A stretch of DNA of 64,000 nt from the NCBI RefSeq assembly GCF_026547205.1, contig NZ_CP106877.1:1080771-1144770 (forward strand), written 5' to 3'. Below are positions 34,624-46,186 of this stretch, in pieces. The stretch's first letter is position 1, and every line of letters begins with the position of its first letter. The translations under genes and the position numbers were made by a program. A model generated the notes under the pieces. It was not told where the DNA came from. It saw nothing but the letters and a program-made list of their open reading frames with translations, and did no database searches. The DNA is from Fervidibacillus halotolerans (GTDB lineage Bacteria > Bacillota > Bacilli > Bacillales > Caldibacillaceae).

Positions 34624-34848
34624 TTATTCTATTTCAATTTGGACATTACGAACGGGTGAAAAGGTGGAAATGGCATGTTTAAAAACAAGTTGTTGCTTTC
34701 CATCAGATTCCAATAAAACGGTGAAATTGTCAAAACCTTTTACAAACCCACGAATTTGAAATCCGTTTAATAAAAAAACAGTGACATTGATATTTTCTTT
34801 TCGTAATTGATTTAAAAACTGATCTTGAATGTTTACCGATTGTTTCAT
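34624..34848 (-). CDS. hfq: RNA chaperone Hfq
   Basis: A 74-residue Sm-like protein. The Sm1 motif is [20 protein letters not shown] and the Sm2 motif [13 protein letters not shown] with the Lys-His pair of Hfq. It forms a ring that binds A-rich and U-rich RNA. It follows miaA by 43 bases with a GAGGAC ribosome site, the usual Bacillus arrangement. Confidence 0.96.
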   Translation of the reverse strand: MKQSVNIQDQFLNQLRKENINVTVFLLNGFQIRGFVKGFDNFTVLLESDGKQQLVFKHAISTFSPVRNVQIEIE

Positions 34849-34891
34849 CTTTTGTCCTCCTCATGATTCTCTTACTTATTTTATTCGCTTT

Positions 34892-35839
34892 TTATTTCAT
34901 CTTTCCTGCTATAAAATTACATATTTTTTCAAAAAAAATTTCATATGTCACATCTGTCGCATCGAACCAATGTACATCCATTTTATTACGGAACCAGGTT
35001 AATTGTCGTTTTGCGAATTTCCGAGTGTTTTGTTTTAAATTGGAAATCGCTTCTTCTAACGTAACCTTTCCATCAAAGTAATCGAATAATTCCTTATACC
35101 CGATCGCTTGTGTCGATTGGACATCGGTTAATCCTTGATCGTATAACATTTTCGCTTCTTGAACGAGCCCGTTATCAATCATCTCATCAACTCTTTCGTT
35201 GATTCGTTCATACAACCGATTTCTTTCCATCGTCAAACCGATGATTAAGGAATCGTATATCGGATCTTTCATTTGGTTTTTTTGCCATTCGGTCATCGTC
35301 TTACCCGTTGAATAATACACTTCTAGGGCTCGAATCACCCGCCTTTTATTATTCGGATGAATTAATTGTGCGTATTCGTGGTCGATGTTTAATAGTTTAC
35401 GATAAAGAAAGTCGATTCCTTCTTGTTCTGCTTGTTTTTCTAGCTGTTCTCGAAGTTTTCCTTCAACATTTGGGAACTGATAATTATAGATGACCGATTG
35501 GATGTATAATCCGGTACCCCCAACAAGGATCGGTAAACGACCCCAATTGGAAATTTCCGTAATTTTTTCTCGAACGAGTTGTTGAAATTCTGCAACGGAG
35601 AAGGATTCATCTGGATTTTTAATATCCAATAAATGATGGGGAATACCTTCCATTTCGTCGGGGGAGATTTTTGCAGTCCCGATATCCATTCCCCGATAGA
35701 TTTGCATCGAGTCCCCACTAATAATTTCTCCTGAAAGTTTCTTTGCCAAATCGATACTTAATTTCGTTTTACCGACTGCGGTAGGACCGATAATTACTAG
35801 AAGCTTTTCCTTCTTTTCCAACGTATTCACTGCTTTCAA
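34892..35839 (-). CDS. miaA: tRNA dimethylallyltransferase MiaA
   Basis: A 315-residue enzyme adding a dimethylallyl group to adenosine 37 of tRNAs reading UNN codons. It has the P-loop LLVIIGPTAVGKTKLSIDLA, then ISGDSMQIYRGMDIGTAKIS, PHHLLDIKNPDESFSVAEF, PILVGGTGLYIQSVI and the C-terminal TRKFAKRQLTWFRNK. The start is uncertain: a TTG at 35839, a GTG at 35830 and a TTG at 35821 all lack a strong ribosome site. Its product is the substrate of MiaB, encoded at 44636. Confidence 0.95.
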   Translation of the reverse strand: MKAVNTLEKKEKLLVIIGPTAVGKTKLSIDLAKKLSGEIISGDSMQIYRGMDIGTAKISPDEMEGIPHHLLDIKNPDESFSVAEFQQLVREKITEISNWGRLPILVGGTGLYIQSVIYNYQFPNVEGKLREQLEKQAEQEGIDFLYRKLLNIDHEYAQLIHPNNKRRVIRALEVYYSTGKTMTEWQKNQMKDPIYDSLIIGLTMERNRLYERINERVDEMIDNGLVQEAKMLYDQGLTDVQSTQAIGYKELFDYFDGKVTLEEAISNLKQNTRKFAKRQLTWFRNKMDVHWFDATDVTYEIFFEKICNFIAGKMK

Positions 35840-35981
35840 TATTTGATAAAATCATTTTACACAAAAATGATCCAAAGTCAAAAAAATTACCACATTTTTC
35901 TAAATGAGAGACACTGAAATCAGTGTTTCCATCATACTTTAAAATATACGTATGAAACGTTTGATTCCTTTTGACCATATG

Positions 35982-37943
35982 TCACATGATTCGCTTAAAC
36001 ATTTTCTCCAAATCATATGTGGAGAAGTGGATGATAATCGGCCTTCCATGGGGGCAAGTAAACGGATCTTTCGTCGTTCGTAACGTATCGAGCAATTGCA
36101 AAATTTCATCATTTCTTAACCGATGATTGGCTTTAATGGAACCTTTACAACTCATCATAATCGCGGTCTCTTCTCGTAATTTTTTTAAATCCACATGTTT
36201 CATCGTCAACACTTGATCGATGATATGTCGAATCATCGTCTCTTCTTCCCCGGGTGGAAACCATTGGGGGTGGTTTCGGATCATAAAGGTATTTGTACCG
36301 AACGGCTCTAAAAATACTCCGAATGTTTTTAATTCATCTAAATGGTCCTGGAGTTTAACATATTCATCATTGGAAAATTGCAATGTCATCGGTATTAACA
36401 TCTCTTGTAATTCATTTTGTACTTCACCGATTTTTTCCCGGTAATATTCATATTTGATTCGCTCTTGGGCCGCATGTTGGTCAATAATAAATAAACCATT
36501 TTCATTTTCAGCTAAAATATAGGTTCCATGCATTTGACCGATTGGATATAATGGTGGAATTCGCTCGGTTTCCTTCGACGGATTCTCTATATCTTCTACC
36601 CTTGTTTCTTTTTCTCCAGGCTTTTCTTCAAAGGTTTCCCCTTTTCCTTCTTTTATAAAGGGCATATCCCCTTCAGAAGATATGGTATCTTTTACTGGCG
36701 ACAATTCGTATGGCTCCTTTAAAGGATCCTTGTTCGTCTTTAGTTGGGGATTAGAATCATCTATTTCTGGTTTTTCTTTCTCATCATCATCCCGTTCAGT
36801 GAAGGATTTTAAAAAGGATTGTGCCACCTCCCTTTCTTTTTTAGTTAAATACGATCGATGTTTGTTTTCGTTTCGTTTTTGTAAATGGTCGAGTTGAAAT
36901 TGAATTTGTTCGGATTTTCTTTTCCCTTTTTCCTTTTTCGCTATCGAAGGAATCAAGCTTTCTTTTCGAAAAGCTTCTTGAATAGTTTTGGTGATCAAAT
37001 CGCATAACGATTGTTCTTTACTAATTCGCACTTCCATTTTTGCGGGATGAACGTTTACATCCACTAATTTTGGATCCATTTTTATATGCAAAAAAGCAAT
37101 TGGGTATCTACCGATGGGTAAAAGGGTATGGTATCCGGAAATGATGGCACGATTCAACGCATAGTTTTTAATATATCTTCCATTGATCATCGTTGATATG
37201 TAGTTTCTCGATGCTCGATTTACTTCCGGTAAAGCGATATATCCGGAAATTTCAAAGTCTAAAGACTCGCTTGCAATCGGGATCATTTTTTTTGCGGTGT
37301 TGATTCCGTAAATGGAAGCGAGAACTTGTAATGTATCACCGTTTCCCGCTGTTTGTAACAATTTTCGACCGTTATGAATGAGTTTCATCGCAATTTCCGG
37401 ATGAGCCAAAGCCATTTTGTTCATAACATCGGTAATATTACCAAGTTCCGTATGAATCGATTTCATATATTTTAATCTTGCAGGCGTATTATAAAACAAA
37501 TCGGTGACAATGATTTCCGTTCCTTTTCTTGATGGGGCGATTTCTTTTGCAATACGTTTTCCGCCTTTTATGACAATTCGGATTCCCGGTTTTTCACCGG
37601 TACTTGTGATCATTTCCATTTGGGAAACGGAGGCAATACTCGGGAGCGCTTCCCCTCGGAAACCTAATGTTTGGATTCGAAATAAATCAACCTCGTCTTT
37701 AATTTTACTCGTTGCATGGCGTTCGAAGGCAAGTAGGGCGTCGTCTTCTTCCATACCGTCGCCGTTGTCGATGACACGAATTTTGGCAAGGCCCGCCTCC
37801 TCCACTTCCACTTGAATGACCGTACTATTTGCGTCGATCGCATTTTCAATTAGTTCTTTAACGACAGAAGCTGGACGTTCGACCACTTCTCCAGCAGCAA
37901 TTTTATTGGAAAGTTGTTCATTCAATTGGATGATTTTTCCCAC
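35982..37943 (-). CDS. mutL: DNA mismatch repair endonuclease MutL
   Basis: A 653-residue protein with GTG start behind GAGGGGAT. The GHKL ATPase domain shows [37 protein letters not shown] and [15 protein letters not shown]. An acidic, variable linker occupies about residues 330-470. The C-terminal dimerisation domain carries [16 protein letters not shown], the metal-dependent nicking motif of MutL proteins from organisms without MutH, and ends with SCKGSIKAN and [11 protein letters not shown]. It lies 34 bases behind mutS. Confidence 0.97.
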   Translation of the reverse strand: MGKIIQLNEQLSNKIAAGEVVERPASVVKELIENAIDANSTVIQVEVEEAGLAKIRVIDNGDGMEEDDALLAFERHATSKIKDEVDLFRIQTLGFRGEALPSIASVSQMEMITSTGEKPGIRIVIKGGKRIAKEIAPSRKGTEIIVTDLFYNTPARLKYMKSIHTELGNITDVMNKMALAHPEIAMKLIHNGRKLLQTAGNGDTLQVLASIYGINTAKKMIPIASESLDFEISGYIALPEVNRASRNYISTMINGRYIKNYALNRAIISGYHTLLPIGRYPIAFLHIKMDPKLVDVNVHPAKMEVRISKEQSLCDLITKTIQEAFRKESLIPSIAKKEKGKRKSEQIQFQLDHLQKRNENKHRSYLTKKEREVAQSFLKSFTERDDDEKEKPEIDDSNPQLKTNKDPLKEPYELSPVKDTISSEGDMPFIKEGKGETFEEKPGEKETRVEDIENPSKETERIPPLYPIGQMHGTYILAENENGLFIIDQHAAQERIKYEYYREKIGEVQNELQEMLIPMTLQFSNDEYVKLQDHLDELKTFGVFLEPFGTNTFMIRNHPQWFPPGEEETMIRHIIDQVLTMKHVDLKKLREETAIMMSCKGSIKANHRLRNDEILQLLDTLRTTKDPFTCPHGRPIIIHFSTYDLEKMFKRIM

Positions 37944-37977
37944 GGTTTATCCCCTCTTTCTGTCAGGGCTTTTTCAT

Positions 37978-40593
37978 TTATCGTAGTTTTTTTTGTAAGC
38001 GATAAAGGTTGTTTAATGCATCGATCGGTGTCATGTTCAATAAATCTAATGATTGCAACTCTTTGATTACTTTTTTCTCTTTATCACCGATCTTTTCCGT
38101 TTTCTTTTTGACAATCGGTTCTTCAAATAAGGATAGTTGTGTTTCTTCTATTGGTTCATCCTTTGGCTGATCCTGCTCCTCTGAAAGTTGCTGTTTTTCC
38201 TTCGACGGTTTTCCATTTTCCTGTTCCAAAGATTGTAAAATCGTCTCTGCCCGATCGATCACTTCCTGAGGCAATTCGGCAAGTTTCGCTACGTGGATTC
38301 CATAACTTTTGTCCGCAGCTCCGTCTTTTATTTTATGTAAGAAGACGAGGTGACCATTTTGCTCGATCGCACTTACATGGACGTTTTTCAATTTCGGCAA
38401 CTGTTTTTCCAATGCGGTTAATTCGTGATAGTGGGTGGAAAACAACGTCTTCGCCCCTATTTTATCATGAATGTATTCAATCATAGCTTGGGCAAGGGCC
38501 ATTCCATCATAGGTAGATGTGCCTCTACCGATTTCATCAAATAAGATTAAACTATCCGCAGTCGCACCTGTGATTGCATTTTTTGCCTCCAACATTTCCA
38601 CCATAAATGTACTTTGTCCACTAATTAGATCGTCTGCCGCACCAATTCGGGTAAATATTTGATCGAAAATAGGTAAATCTGCTTTTTTGGCGGGTACGAA
38701 ACAGCCGATTTGTGCGAGGATACTAATGAGCGCAATTTGCCGCATATACGTGCTTTTTCCCGACATATTGGGCCCGGTAATGAGTAAAATTTCTTGATCA
38801 TTTCCCATTTCACAACTATTTGGAACATACGACTGAACTTCCATCACTTTTTCGACTACTGGGTGACGACCATCGACGATCTGTACCCTTCTTTCATTAT
38901 TAAAGGTCGGTTTGACATACATTCTTTCCTCACTAACCGTGGCAAAACATTGGAGACAATCCCATTCGCTAATTTCCTTTGCTAAAAATTGTAATCGATG
39001 AATATGCCCCTTTACTTCATCGCGAATTTTCGTAAACAATTCATATTCCAATTCCATACTTTTTTCTTCCGACTCTAAAATGAGCGTTTCCATTTCTTTT
39101 AATTCAGGTGTAATAAATCGTTCCGCATTTGCTAACGTTTGTTTCCGCTCGTAATTCGTATCTTTCAATAAACGTAAATTGGCTTTTGTCACTTCGATGT
39201 AATAACCGAATACCCGGTTATATCCGACTTTTAATGATTTAATCCCCGTTCTTTCTCGTTCTGTCTTCTCCAAATTGGCAATCCATGTTTTTCCGTTTCT
39301 ACTCGCATCGCGAAAACGATCCAATTGTTCATGATAGCCGTCTCGAATGAGATTTCCTTCCTTGACGGAAAGGGGCGGTTGATCGACGATGGCCTGATCG
39401 ATTAATTCCGCAACTTCCGTACATGGATCGAGTTTTTCCGCTCGCTGTTGAATGGTCTCATCTGGTATAGAACGCAATATATGAATGATTTCTGGAATTT
39501 GTTTTAACGTCATTTTTAAACTAACTAAATCCCGAGCATTCGCATTTCCAAAGGCGACCTTCCCCGCTAATCGTTCGATATCGTAAACATTTTTCAGTCG
39601 TTCTCGCAATTCTTGTCTTTCAAAATAGTGATCTTTTAAAACTTCGACAAAATGTAACCGTCGTTCGATTTGATCCCTTGATAATAGCGGACGATGAATC
39701 CACTGTTTTAACAAACGTCCCCCCATTGATGTCATCGTCTCATCCAATAACCAAAGGAGGGACCCTTTTTTTCCACGGGATCGGATCGTTTCTGTCAACT
39801 CTAGGTTTCTTTTCGAATAATAATCGATATTCATATATTGATGGATTTGATACGTCTCAAAAGGTTGGATATGATCTAAACTTCTTTTTTGCGTGCGAAA
39901 TAAATAGTGTAAAATACGGGCAGCCGTCAGCTTAAGTTTTTCCTGTTGTAAGGATTGTAATGTCTCGGCAAATTCAATTTGTTCATTTGTTTGATCCTCT
40001 TGGGAAATCGTTGTAACACCACGAGTTTTTATTTCTTTAACGAAATCTTCAGGAAAGTCAGAGGAAAGGACGACTTCCTTTGTTTGAATTGTACTAATTT
40101 CATCCAAAACCATCGTCCAATGATCCGTAATTAAGGTGACACGACTTTCGCCAGTGGATAGATCAACATAGGCTAAACCGTATGTTTCATCTGGGAAAAG
40201 GGAGATGGTAGCGATAAAATTATTTTCTTTATCACTCAAGTTCTTTCCTTCCATCATCGTACCCGGGGTGATCAATTGGATGACTTCCCTTTTCACAACC
40301 CCTTTTGCTGATTTTGGATCTTCCACTTGTTCACAAATTGCTACCTTATATCCTCTTTCAATTAACGTTTCTATATATCCTTGAGCCGAATGGTAAGGGA
40401 CGCCACACATCGGGATCTTTTCATCCACTCCCCCATCACGGGCGGTTAACGTAATTTCCAATTCTCGACTCGCTTTAATAGCATCATCAAAAAACAATTC
40501 ATAAAAATCGCCTAAGCGAAAAAATAAAAAGGCATCTTCATATTCTGCCTTAATTTTTAAATATTGTTGAATCATCGGCGTATATTTTTTCAT
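37978..40593 (-). CDS. mutS: DNA mismatch recognition ATPase MutS
   Basis: An 871-residue mismatch sensor. The mismatch-wedging Phe and Glu are in [15 protein letters not shown] near residue 30. The ATPase domain shows [20 protein letters not shown] (Walker A), [20 protein letters not shown] (Walker B) and [15 protein letters not shown]. The tail after residue 790 is acidic and contains TQLSLFEEP, a typical sliding-clamp-binding motif. First gene of the mutSL operon. Confidence 0.98.
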   Translation of the reverse strand: MKKYTPMIQQYLKIKAEYEDAFLFFRLGDFYELFFDDAIKASRELEITLTARDGGVDEKIPMCGVPYHSAQGYIETLIERGYKVAICEQVEDPKSAKGVVKREVIQLITPGTMMEGKNLSDKENNFIATISLFPDETYGLAYVDLSTGESRVTLITDHWTMVLDEISTIQTKEVVLSSDFPEDFVKEIKTRGVTTISQEDQTNEQIEFAETLQSLQQEKLKLTAARILHYLFRTQKRSLDHIQPFETYQIHQYMNIDYYSKRNLELTETIRSRGKKGSLLWLLDETMTSMGGRLLKQWIHRPLLSRDQIERRLHFVEVLKDHYFERQELRERLKNVYDIERLAGKVAFGNANARDLVSLKMTLKQIPEIIHILRSIPDETIQQRAEKLDPCTEVAELIDQAIVDQPPLSVKEGNLIRDGYHEQLDRFRDASRNGKTWIANLEKTERERTGIKSLKVGYNRVFGYYIEVTKANLRLLKDTNYERKQTLANAERFITPELKEMETLILESEEKSMELEYELFTKIRDEVKGHIHRLQFLAKEISEWDCLQCFATVSEERMYVKPTFNNERRVQIVDGRHPVVEKVMEVQSYVPNSCEMGNDQEILLITGPNMSGKSTYMRQIALISILAQIGCFVPAKKADLPIFDQIFTRIGAADDLISGQSTFMVEMLEAKNAITGATADSLILFDEIGRGTSTYDGMALAQAMIEYIHDKIGAKTLFSTHYHELTALEKQLPKLKNVHVSAIEQNGHLVFLHKIKDGAADKSYGIHVAKLAELPQEVIDRAETILQSLEQENGKPSKEKQQLSEEQDQPKDEPIEETQLSLFEEPIVKKKTEKIGDKEKKVIKELQSLDLLNMTPIDALNNLYRLQKKLR

Positions 40594-40710
40594 TTTCCCA
40601 ACACCTTTTCTTTCTTTTCAAAAACTAATTATAACATAACGCTCTTCCTTTTTGCATGATTGGAAAAATAAATGCTCTCATCCGTTCAAAGGGATGGACG
40701 TCATGGACAT

Positions 40711-40748
40711 AAAAAAAGCCGATGATTCGGTTAGTTCCAATCATCGGC
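40711..40748 (-). terminator. Terminator of the DASS transporter gene
   Basis: GCCGATGATT and AATCATCGGC arms around a 10-base loop; TTTTTTT follows on the minus strand. Confidence 0.92.
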
Positions 40749-40760
40749 GCTGATTCGTTT

Positions 40761-42398
40761 TTATTTAAAGGAATCGGGAAATACTGATGGTTCAATTCCC
40801 CATGCGAAAGGCAAATAAAAGTAGACAAAAATCGAAATGATGATAATGGAAACGATATTCATCCAAAATCCAGCTTTAACCATATCGGTAATTTTTAATT
40901 CTCCTGAACCAAAAACGATTGCATTTGGTGGAGTAGCAACGGGCAACATGAAGGCACAGGAAGCAGCTAAACCTGCAGCTACCATTAAAACAAAGGGATG
41001 GACGTTGATGGCAATTGCTAAAGATGCCATAATTGGAAACATCATCGTTGCTGTTGCCGTATTAGACGTAATTTCGGTTAAAAAAATGACTAAAGCCGTT
41101 ACGATGACGATCATAAATATGAAATGAATATTTTGTAAAACGGTTAATTGTTCTCCAATCCATTGGGCCAGACCTGTTGTACTAAACCCTTTGGCGATGG
41201 CTAGACCTCCACCAAACAGTAATAAAATCCCCCAAGGAACTTTTTTTGCATCGTCCCAGTTCAGTAATGTCCGATTTTCCGATTGTTTAGATGGAAGTAA
41301 AAATAAAACAACTGCCGCTGTTAAAGCGATCAATGTATCATCGATTCTCGGAATCAATTTTTTTAATAGGAAGGATCTTGTAATCCAAGCAAAGGCAGTC
41401 AGTGAAAATACGGTTAAAACTAACTTTTCTTCAAAACTCATTCGACCAATTTTTCGTTTTTCATATACGATTGCATCCCTTCCGCCAGGGATTTCTTTCA
41501 TTTTTAATGGAAAGGCGATTTTGATTAAATAAATCCAAGTAAAAGCAATTAATATAACGGAAAGAGGAACACCAAAGGCCATCCAAGTAGCAAAGGATAT
41601 TTCCTCATGAAATAGTTCTTCCACTACACTCGCAAAGATAACGTTCGGCGGAGTACCGATTAACGTTCCTAATCCACCGATGGATGCAGAATAAGCGATT
41701 CCAAGCATGATTGCCTTTCCAAAATTTTCCCCCATCATCGTTTTCTTTTGTTCCTCAAGTAATTTCGTCACATGGGTAATGACTGCTAAAGCGATCGGTA
41801 ACATCATCATTGCAGTAGCCGTATTAGAAATCCACATCGAAATAAAGCCTGTGGCAACCATAAAACCTAATACTAGACGATTTGTGTTCGTCCCTACAAA
41901 CAAAATAATGTTTAATGCGATTCGTCGATGAAGATTCCATTTTTCCATTCCGATTGCAATGATAAAACCACCTAAAAATAGAAAAATATTTTTATTTCCA
42001 TATTCTGATGTGATTGATCCAATATCATCAATCGCACCTGTTAACGGAAATAAAATGGCCGGTAAAAGACTTGTAGCTGGAATCGGAATTGCCTCTGTAA
42101 TCCACCATGTTGCAATCCAAACGGTCGAAGCGAGAACACCAATGGCCTCATCGCTCATCCCTTTTGGAGATATACCAAATAAAATGAAAAAAAACAGTAT
42201 TGGTCCTAAGATTAGCCCCAATCTTTTCCGCATGTTATTCCGAGGCTTTTGAACAACATTCTTTTTTGCTGCCATTGGTTGTGAAGAATCGGTATTCCTT
42301 TGTGGAGTTTGTCCCATCGCTATAAATCGTAATATCGTTTTTGTTTGCTCATGCATCCCCCATAATTGTTCTTGCAACATTGAAAAGGTTCCCATCAT
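40761..42398 (-). CDS. DASS/SLC13-family sodium:dicarboxylate (or sulfate) symporter
   Basis: A 545-residue membrane protein with a 55-residue hydrophilic N-terminus and about eleven helices. The two family SNT-type sodium motifs are visible: SMWISNTATAMMMLPIALAV and TEITSNTATATMMFPIMASL, each followed by a proline-rich hairpin (LIGTPPNVIFASV and PVATPPNAIVFGSG). This is the inverted-repeat architecture of VcINDY-type transporters of C4-dicarboxylates, citrate or sulfate. Two adjacent ATGs follow AGGAGG. Single-gene unit between cotE and mutS, not part of the B. subtilis order, with its own strong promoter. Confidence 0.92.
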   Translation of the reverse strand: MMGTFSMLQEQLWGMHEQTKTILRFIAMGQTPQRNTDSSQPMAAKKNVVQKPRNNMRKRLGLILGPILFFFILFGISPKGMSDEAIGVLASTVWIATWWITEAIPIPATSLLPAILFPLTGAIDDIGSITSEYGNKNIFLFLGGFIIAIGMEKWNLHRRIALNIILFVGTNTNRLVLGFMVATGFISMWISNTATAMMMLPIALAVITHVTKLLEEQKKTMMGENFGKAIMLGIAYSASIGGLGTLIGTPPNVIFASVVEELFHEEISFATWMAFGVPLSVILIAFTWIYLIKIAFPLKMKEIPGGRDAIVYEKRKIGRMSFEEKLVLTVFSLTAFAWITRSFLLKKLIPRIDDTLIALTAAVVLFLLPSKQSENRTLLNWDDAKKVPWGILLLFGGGLAIAKGFSTTGLAQWIGEQLTVLQNIHFIFMIVIVTALVIFLTEITSNTATATMMFPIMASLAIAINVHPFVLMVAAGLAASCAFMLPVATPPNAIVFGSGELKITDMVKAGFWMNIVSIIIISIFVYFYLPFAWGIEPSVFPDSFK

Positions 42399-42456
42399 GC
42401 TCCTCCTGTTCGTAAATTACTCAACCGGTATAAAGTATATATTATTTTATAATTAT

Positions 42457-42485
42457 GTTATACTATTTTTGTAGAATATTGTCAA
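42457..42485 (-). promoter_or_regulatory. Sigma-A promoter of the DASS transporter gene
   Basis: Minus-strand TTGACA (42480-42485), 17-base spacer, TATAAC (42457-42462), about 60 bases before the ATG. Confidence 0.75.
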
Positions 42486-42555
42486 ACTATTCTCTTTTTG
42501 ATGAAAAAATATCATTCTTTTCTTTTAAACTTGTCATTTTTTTCGAAAGGCAAAC

Positions 42556-42591
42556 AAAAAAGGCTATCTAGTTGGTAGCTAGCATAGCCTG
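42556..42591 (-). terminator. Terminator of cotE
   Basis: AGGCTAT and ATAGCCT arms with an inner CTA/TAG extension; TTTTTTGTTTG follows on the minus strand, about 48 bases past cotE. Confidence 0.85.
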
Positions 42592-42638
42592 TAAAAAGGA
42601 ATAGATCGGTTAATTTTCCATTTGTTTTCCACTTTTTC

Positions 42639-43178
42639 CTATTCTTCCTCTCCTTTTGCAAGAAAGTCTGGATTTAAATCTTCCAGCTCTTCATCATCCA
42701 CATCAAGATCCCAATCGTCATCTTCTTCCTCGTCATCTAATAACATGACCATAACCTTCGTTTCACCAATTAACTCGACAAGCAATTCCCGTTCAGCCGT
42801 TACCACAATTTTATTCCCGTTAGAAGAGATGACCGCCTCTGAACAATTTGGTTGCTGTAAAACTTTAACGATTACATCCTTGTCTTCAATCGTTTTGTCA
42901 TCTTTATACTTCAATTTTATTACATCTTTATAAGACACGCGCTCGGTTGCCACTTCCGTTTTCGTATTCTCATTGCATGAATACCAGCAGTTGATTTCAT
43001 ACTGACCGTAAACTTCGACGGCACCTTCGACTTTTTTCGCTTCGAATGTATGGTTGATTATCCAACAACCGAGTATGCTTGACGGGGCATGGGGTGGACG
43101 GATCGTATGATTGGAAGTCGTAAATTTACGTCCCTTGGCAACGACCGCTTTTGTAATAATCTCTCTTTTATCTGCCAT
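42639..43178 (-). CDS. cotE: Spore coat morphogenetic protein CotE
   Basis: A 179-residue protein matching CotE from its first residues ([20 protein letters not shown], then [14 protein letters not shown] and [20 protein letters not shown]). CotE drives assembly of the outer spore coat in the mother cell. The C-terminus is highly acidic ([20 protein letters not shown]), a variable feature of the family that in B. subtilis recruits other coat proteins. It lies between miaB/ricA and mutS as in Bacillus, with an additional phosphoesterase gene on one side and a transporter on the other. Confidence 0.97.
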   Translation of the reverse strand: MADKREIITKAVVAKGRKFTTSNHTIRPPHAPSSILGCWIINHTFEAKKVEGAVEVYGQYEINCWYSCNENTKTEVATERVSYKDVIKLKYKDDKTIEDKDVIVKVLQQPNCSEAVISSNGNKIVVTAERELLVELIGETKVMVMLLDDEEEDDDWDLDVDDEELEDLNPDFLAKGEEE

Positions 43179-43272
43179 GCGAGCGTAACCTCCTCAAGTG
43201 TTATCACTTCATCCTATGCGGGGCAATAGACTATTGTGCAATACATATTTCGGATTTTGACCGTGTAAAAAT

Positions 43273-43316
43273 AAAAAAACATAAAATGAAGTGGTACCTT
43301 CACCTTATGTTTTTTC
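43273..43316. terminator. Bidirectional terminator of the metallophosphoesterase gene
   Basis: AAAAAACATAA...GAAG-TGGTAC-CTTC...TTATGTTTTTT; A and T tracts on both sides. Its right arm overlaps the phosphoesterase stop region. Confidence 0.85.
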
Positions 43317-44097
43317 ATGAAAAATGTTCCGTTTTTCCTTTTATATGAATGAGGTGCGTTTCCGCCCTTGCCCAAAATCGTAGTGGAAGCATCGTCGTTC
43401 CATAGCCGTTGCTAATTAAATAATCGATTCGATCTGTTTGGACAAACCTTCCCTTCGGATAAGGGGATAGTCCGAAAAAATTTATTTGTCCTCCGTGGGT
43501 ATGTCCGCTTAAAAGTAGGTTGATTGAATGGTCTTCTGGTAGTTTTGAAAGGATGGCTGGATTATGGCAAACACCTATTTTAAATGCATCCTGATCCACA
43601 TTTTGAAGGGCCAGCCAAACACTATCCAACTGAAAACTGACTTCTCCAAATCCAATTAAATTTACACGTTTTTTGCCATTACAATCGATTGGGACACTTC
43701 GATTTTCTAATATTTCGACCCCGTTTTGAATGAGCAGTTTTCTGAATTCACTTTCATGGACTTCGTAATCATTATTTCCCCACACGAAATAAATTGGGCC
43801 AATTCGGTTCAGTTGGTTCAAATTGTCCTTGGTCCGTTTTAATGGTACTCCTTTTTCCGTTAAATCGCCTCCAATAATGACTAAATCTGCCTTCCCAACT
43901 ACTTGATCGATGAAATTCGTCGAAATCCGTCTCCGATGTATATCTGTAATAAAAAAGATTGAAAGGGTACAATCCGTTTCGGGAAATTGTTCATAATGGA
44001 GGGTGATTTCGTTGATATGATTCCGGTAGGCCTCTTTAAACATATACAGCAAAAGAAGGGTGAAAAAAGATAAAGAAACTATAATCGTAATCGTCAT
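43315..44097 (-). CDS. Membrane-anchored metallophosphoesterase (YkuE-like)
   Basis: A 260-residue protein with one N-terminal membrane helix (IIVSLSFFTLLLLYMFKEAY) and a calcineurin-like phosphoesterase domain. Metal ligands are in FFITDIHRRRIS, LVIIGGDLTEKG, FVWGNNDYEVHE and LLLSGHTHGGQINFFG. The fold is that of the YkuE/YaeI group, some of which remove pyrophosphate from lipids such as UDP-diacylglucosamine-type substrates; the substrate here is unknown. It sits between cotE and ricA and is absent at this place in B. subtilis. Confidence 0.88.
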   Translation of the reverse strand: MTITIIVSLSFFTLLLLYMFKEAYRNHINEITLHYEQFPETDCTLSIFFITDIHRRRISTNFIDQVVGKADLVIIGGDLTEKGVPLKRTKDNLNQLNRIGPIYFVWGNNDYEVHESEFRKLLIQNGVEILENRSVPIDCNGKKRVNLIGFGEVSFQLDSVWLALQNVDQDAFKIGVCHNPAILSKLPEDHSINLLLSGHTHGGQINFFGLSPYPKGRFVQTDRIDYLISNGYGTTMLPLRFWARAETHLIHIKGKTEHFS

Positions 44098-44180
44098 ACA
44101 GACACCTTCAAACTTCTTGGGAATTTGTATCGATGGAGGGGATGGATAAAATAAAAAAACACCTATTATTCATCAATCGA

Positions 44181-44213
44181 AAAAAGGGTACGGAAAAATT
44201 CCAACCCTTTTTT
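44181..44213 (-). terminator. Terminator of miaB-ricA
   Basis: AAAAAGGGT and ACCCTTTTTT arms with an inner GGAA/TTCC pairing, 25 bases past the ricA stop. Confidence 0.75.
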
Positions 44214-44237
44214 CGACGAAATGTTCGAACGGTGATC

Positions 44238-44639
44238 TTAATCCGTTGGTCCTTTTAAAGTTTGTTCATCCTTCATTTTTGTTATTTCTTCCGTTACCGT
44301 TTCTGCGATTTTTTTCGTCACAATTTGTAAAAGTTCATTGACTTCATATTGGGAATCTTTAAAATCTTGAACAATCGGAATTTCGTTAATTTCCTTTTCC
44401 AATTGATCGATTTTTTCTTCCACCCGTTGGAGGGCGTTCGTTTTTCCATAGTTTTGTAAGTTCACCGCTTGCTTTTGTAGCCCCTTTATTTCAGCAATCT
44501 TTTCTTGAACTTTCCGATTCCCATTGATTTTCGCTTCTACTTTTTTAAAATAATTTACTTCATCCGTTTCTGCAATCATACGGGCGAGTTCTTCCGCTTT
44601 TTCGAGAATCATTTCTCTTGAAAATTTTCCCATGTTCAT
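44238..44639 (-). CDS. ricA: RicA/YmcA, regulator of RNase Y and Spo0A phosphorelay
   Basis: A 133-residue all-helical protein of the YlbF/YmcA family. It begins [20 protein letters not shown] and has the central [20 protein letters not shown] and [20 protein letters not shown] helices. With RicF and RicT it forms the Y-complex that directs RNase Y to polycistronic RNAs and promotes sporulation and competence. Start ATG 44639 overlaps the miaB stop by four bases; ATG 44633 is also possible. This copy contains no cysteine at all, although the B. subtilis complex has been reported to carry iron-sulfur clusters. Confidence 0.92.
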   Translation of the reverse strand: MNMGKFSREMILEKAEELARMIAETDEVNYFKKVEAKINGNRKVQEKIAEIKGLQKQAVNLQNYGKTNALQRVEEKIDQLEKEINEIPIVQDFKDSQYEVNELLQIVTKKIAETVTEEITKMKDEQTLKGPTD

Positions 44640-46186
44640 CCCACCTCGATCGTTTCATCGACCATGACTCCACTTAATGTCCACGTTTTTGCTTCCGTAA
44701 TCTTCACTTTCACCAATTTTCCAATGGCAGACTTTGGACCATTGAAGTTCACCAACTTATTTTTTCTCGTATATCCGGATAAAACGTCCGGATTATTTTT
44801 CGATTCACCTTCGACTAACACTTCCACAACTTTTCCTTCCATTTCTTTCATTTTCTTTAAGGAAATTTCATTCACTAAGTCATTTAAACGTTGTAGCCGT
44901 TGTTTTTTAACTTCCATTGGAACGTTATCTTTCATTTTTGCCGCTGGTGTACCTTCCCTTGGAGAATAAATGAACGTGAAGGCTGAATCGAATTCCACTT
45001 CCCGATAGAGGGATAAGGTTTCTTCAAATTGTTCTTCCGTTTCATTTGGAAAACCGACAATAATATCAGTCGTTAAGGCGACATCTGGAATCGCTGCTTT
45101 AATTTTTCGAACGAGCTCTAGATAGGATTCTCTCGTATATTTTCGTGCCATTATTTTCAAAATCCCATTTGAACCGGATTGCACGGGAAGATGAATATGT
45201 TCCACGAGGTTTCCACGTTTAGCCAACACTTCGATGAGGTGGTCATCGAAATCGCGGGGATGGCTCGTTGTAAATCGAATTCGAGGAATATCGATTTTTC
45301 GCAAATCGTCCATCAAATCCCCGAATCGATAATCGATATCTTCAAAATCCTTTCCATAGGCGTTGACATTTTGACCGAGGAGAGTGATTTCCTGATACCC
45401 TTTAGCAGCCAATTCCCGTACTTCCTGAATAATATCTTCCGGTCGACGACTTCTTTCTTTCCCACGGGTATATGGAACGATACAGTAGGTGCAAAATTTA
45501 TCGCAACCGTACATAATATTGACCCATGCTTTAATATTTCCTTTGCGAAGTTTCGGAAGGTTTTCGACCACGTTTCCTTCCTTGGACCAAACTTCCACAA
45601 CCATTTCTTTCGACATATATGCTTCTTTTAAAATATAAGGGAGTCGATGGATATTATGGGTACCGAATACCATATCCACATGTTGATACTTTTGTAAAAT
45701 ACGATTAACGACCCCTTCTTCTTGGGCCATGCAACCACAAACGCCTAAAAGCAAATCCGGTTTTTCTAATTTTAATGATTTCAAATGACCCAATTCACCA
45801 AATACCCGATTTTCCGCATTTTCTCGAATAGCACACGTATTAAGCAAAATGACATCGGCATCATCTGTATTTTCCGTCGGTTCATAACCTAATTCAACGA
45901 ATATACCTGCCATTACTTCCGTATCATGTTCATTCATTTGACAACCGTACGTACGAATAAAAAATTTCTTCCCGTTTCCCATTCCTTTTAATTCTTCCGG
46001 GACTTCATAATCCTTTAAATACTCAATTTGTTCTTTTCCACGTCGTTTCGCTTCCTTTAAGGAAGGAGGCATATACACCCGTTGAAAATATTTGCTGTAG
46101 TCCTTTTCTCCGGAAGCGGATTTTTTGTCCGTCGGAGATAGTTCTTTGTCCTGTTGACCATTTGTCAAATTCTGTTTGTTATCCAT
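44636..46186 (-). CDS. miaB: tRNA-2-methylthio-N6-dimethylallyladenosine synthase MiaB
   Basis: A 516-residue radical SAM methylthiotransferase that adds a methylthio group to the adenosine already modified by MiaA. It has a 60-residue charged N-terminal extension, then the first cluster domain with Cys in [30 protein letters not shown] and [12 protein letters not shown]. The radical SAM triad is in [19 protein letters not shown]. The C-terminal TRAM domain binds tRNA. Coupled to ricA by a four-base overlap, as in Bacillus. Confidence 0.97.
   Translation of the reverse strand: MDNKQNLTNGQQDKELSPTDKKSASGEKDYSKYFQRVYMPPSLKEAKRRGKEQIEYLKDYEVPEELKGMGNGKKFFIRTYGCQMNEHDTEVMAGIFVELGYEPTENTDDADVILLNTCAIRENAENRVFGELGHLKSLKLEKPDLLLGVCGCMAQEEGVVNRILQKYQHVDMVFGTHNIHRLPYILKEAYMSKEMVVEVWSKEGNVVENLPKLRKGNIKAWVNIMYGCDKFCTYCIVPYTRGKERSRRPEDIIQEVRELAAKGYQEITLLGQNVNAYGKDFEDIDYRFGDLMDDLRKIDIPRIRFTTSHPRDFDDHLIEVLAKRGNLVEHIHLPVQSGSNGILKIMARKYTRESYLELVRKIKAAIPDVALTTDIIVGFPNETEEQFEETLSLYREVEFDSAFTFIYSPREGTPAAKMKDNVPMEVKKQRLQRLNDLVNEISLKKMKEMEGKVVEVLVEGESKNNPDVLSGYTRKNKLVNFNGPKSAIGKLVKVKITEAKTWTLSGVMVDETIEVG

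Noticed and set aside
42622-42933. Ser-rich plus-strand frame opposite the 3' end of cotE
   Set aside because: It is the antisense of the acidic CotE tail (GAT/GAA codons read as Ser/Phe).
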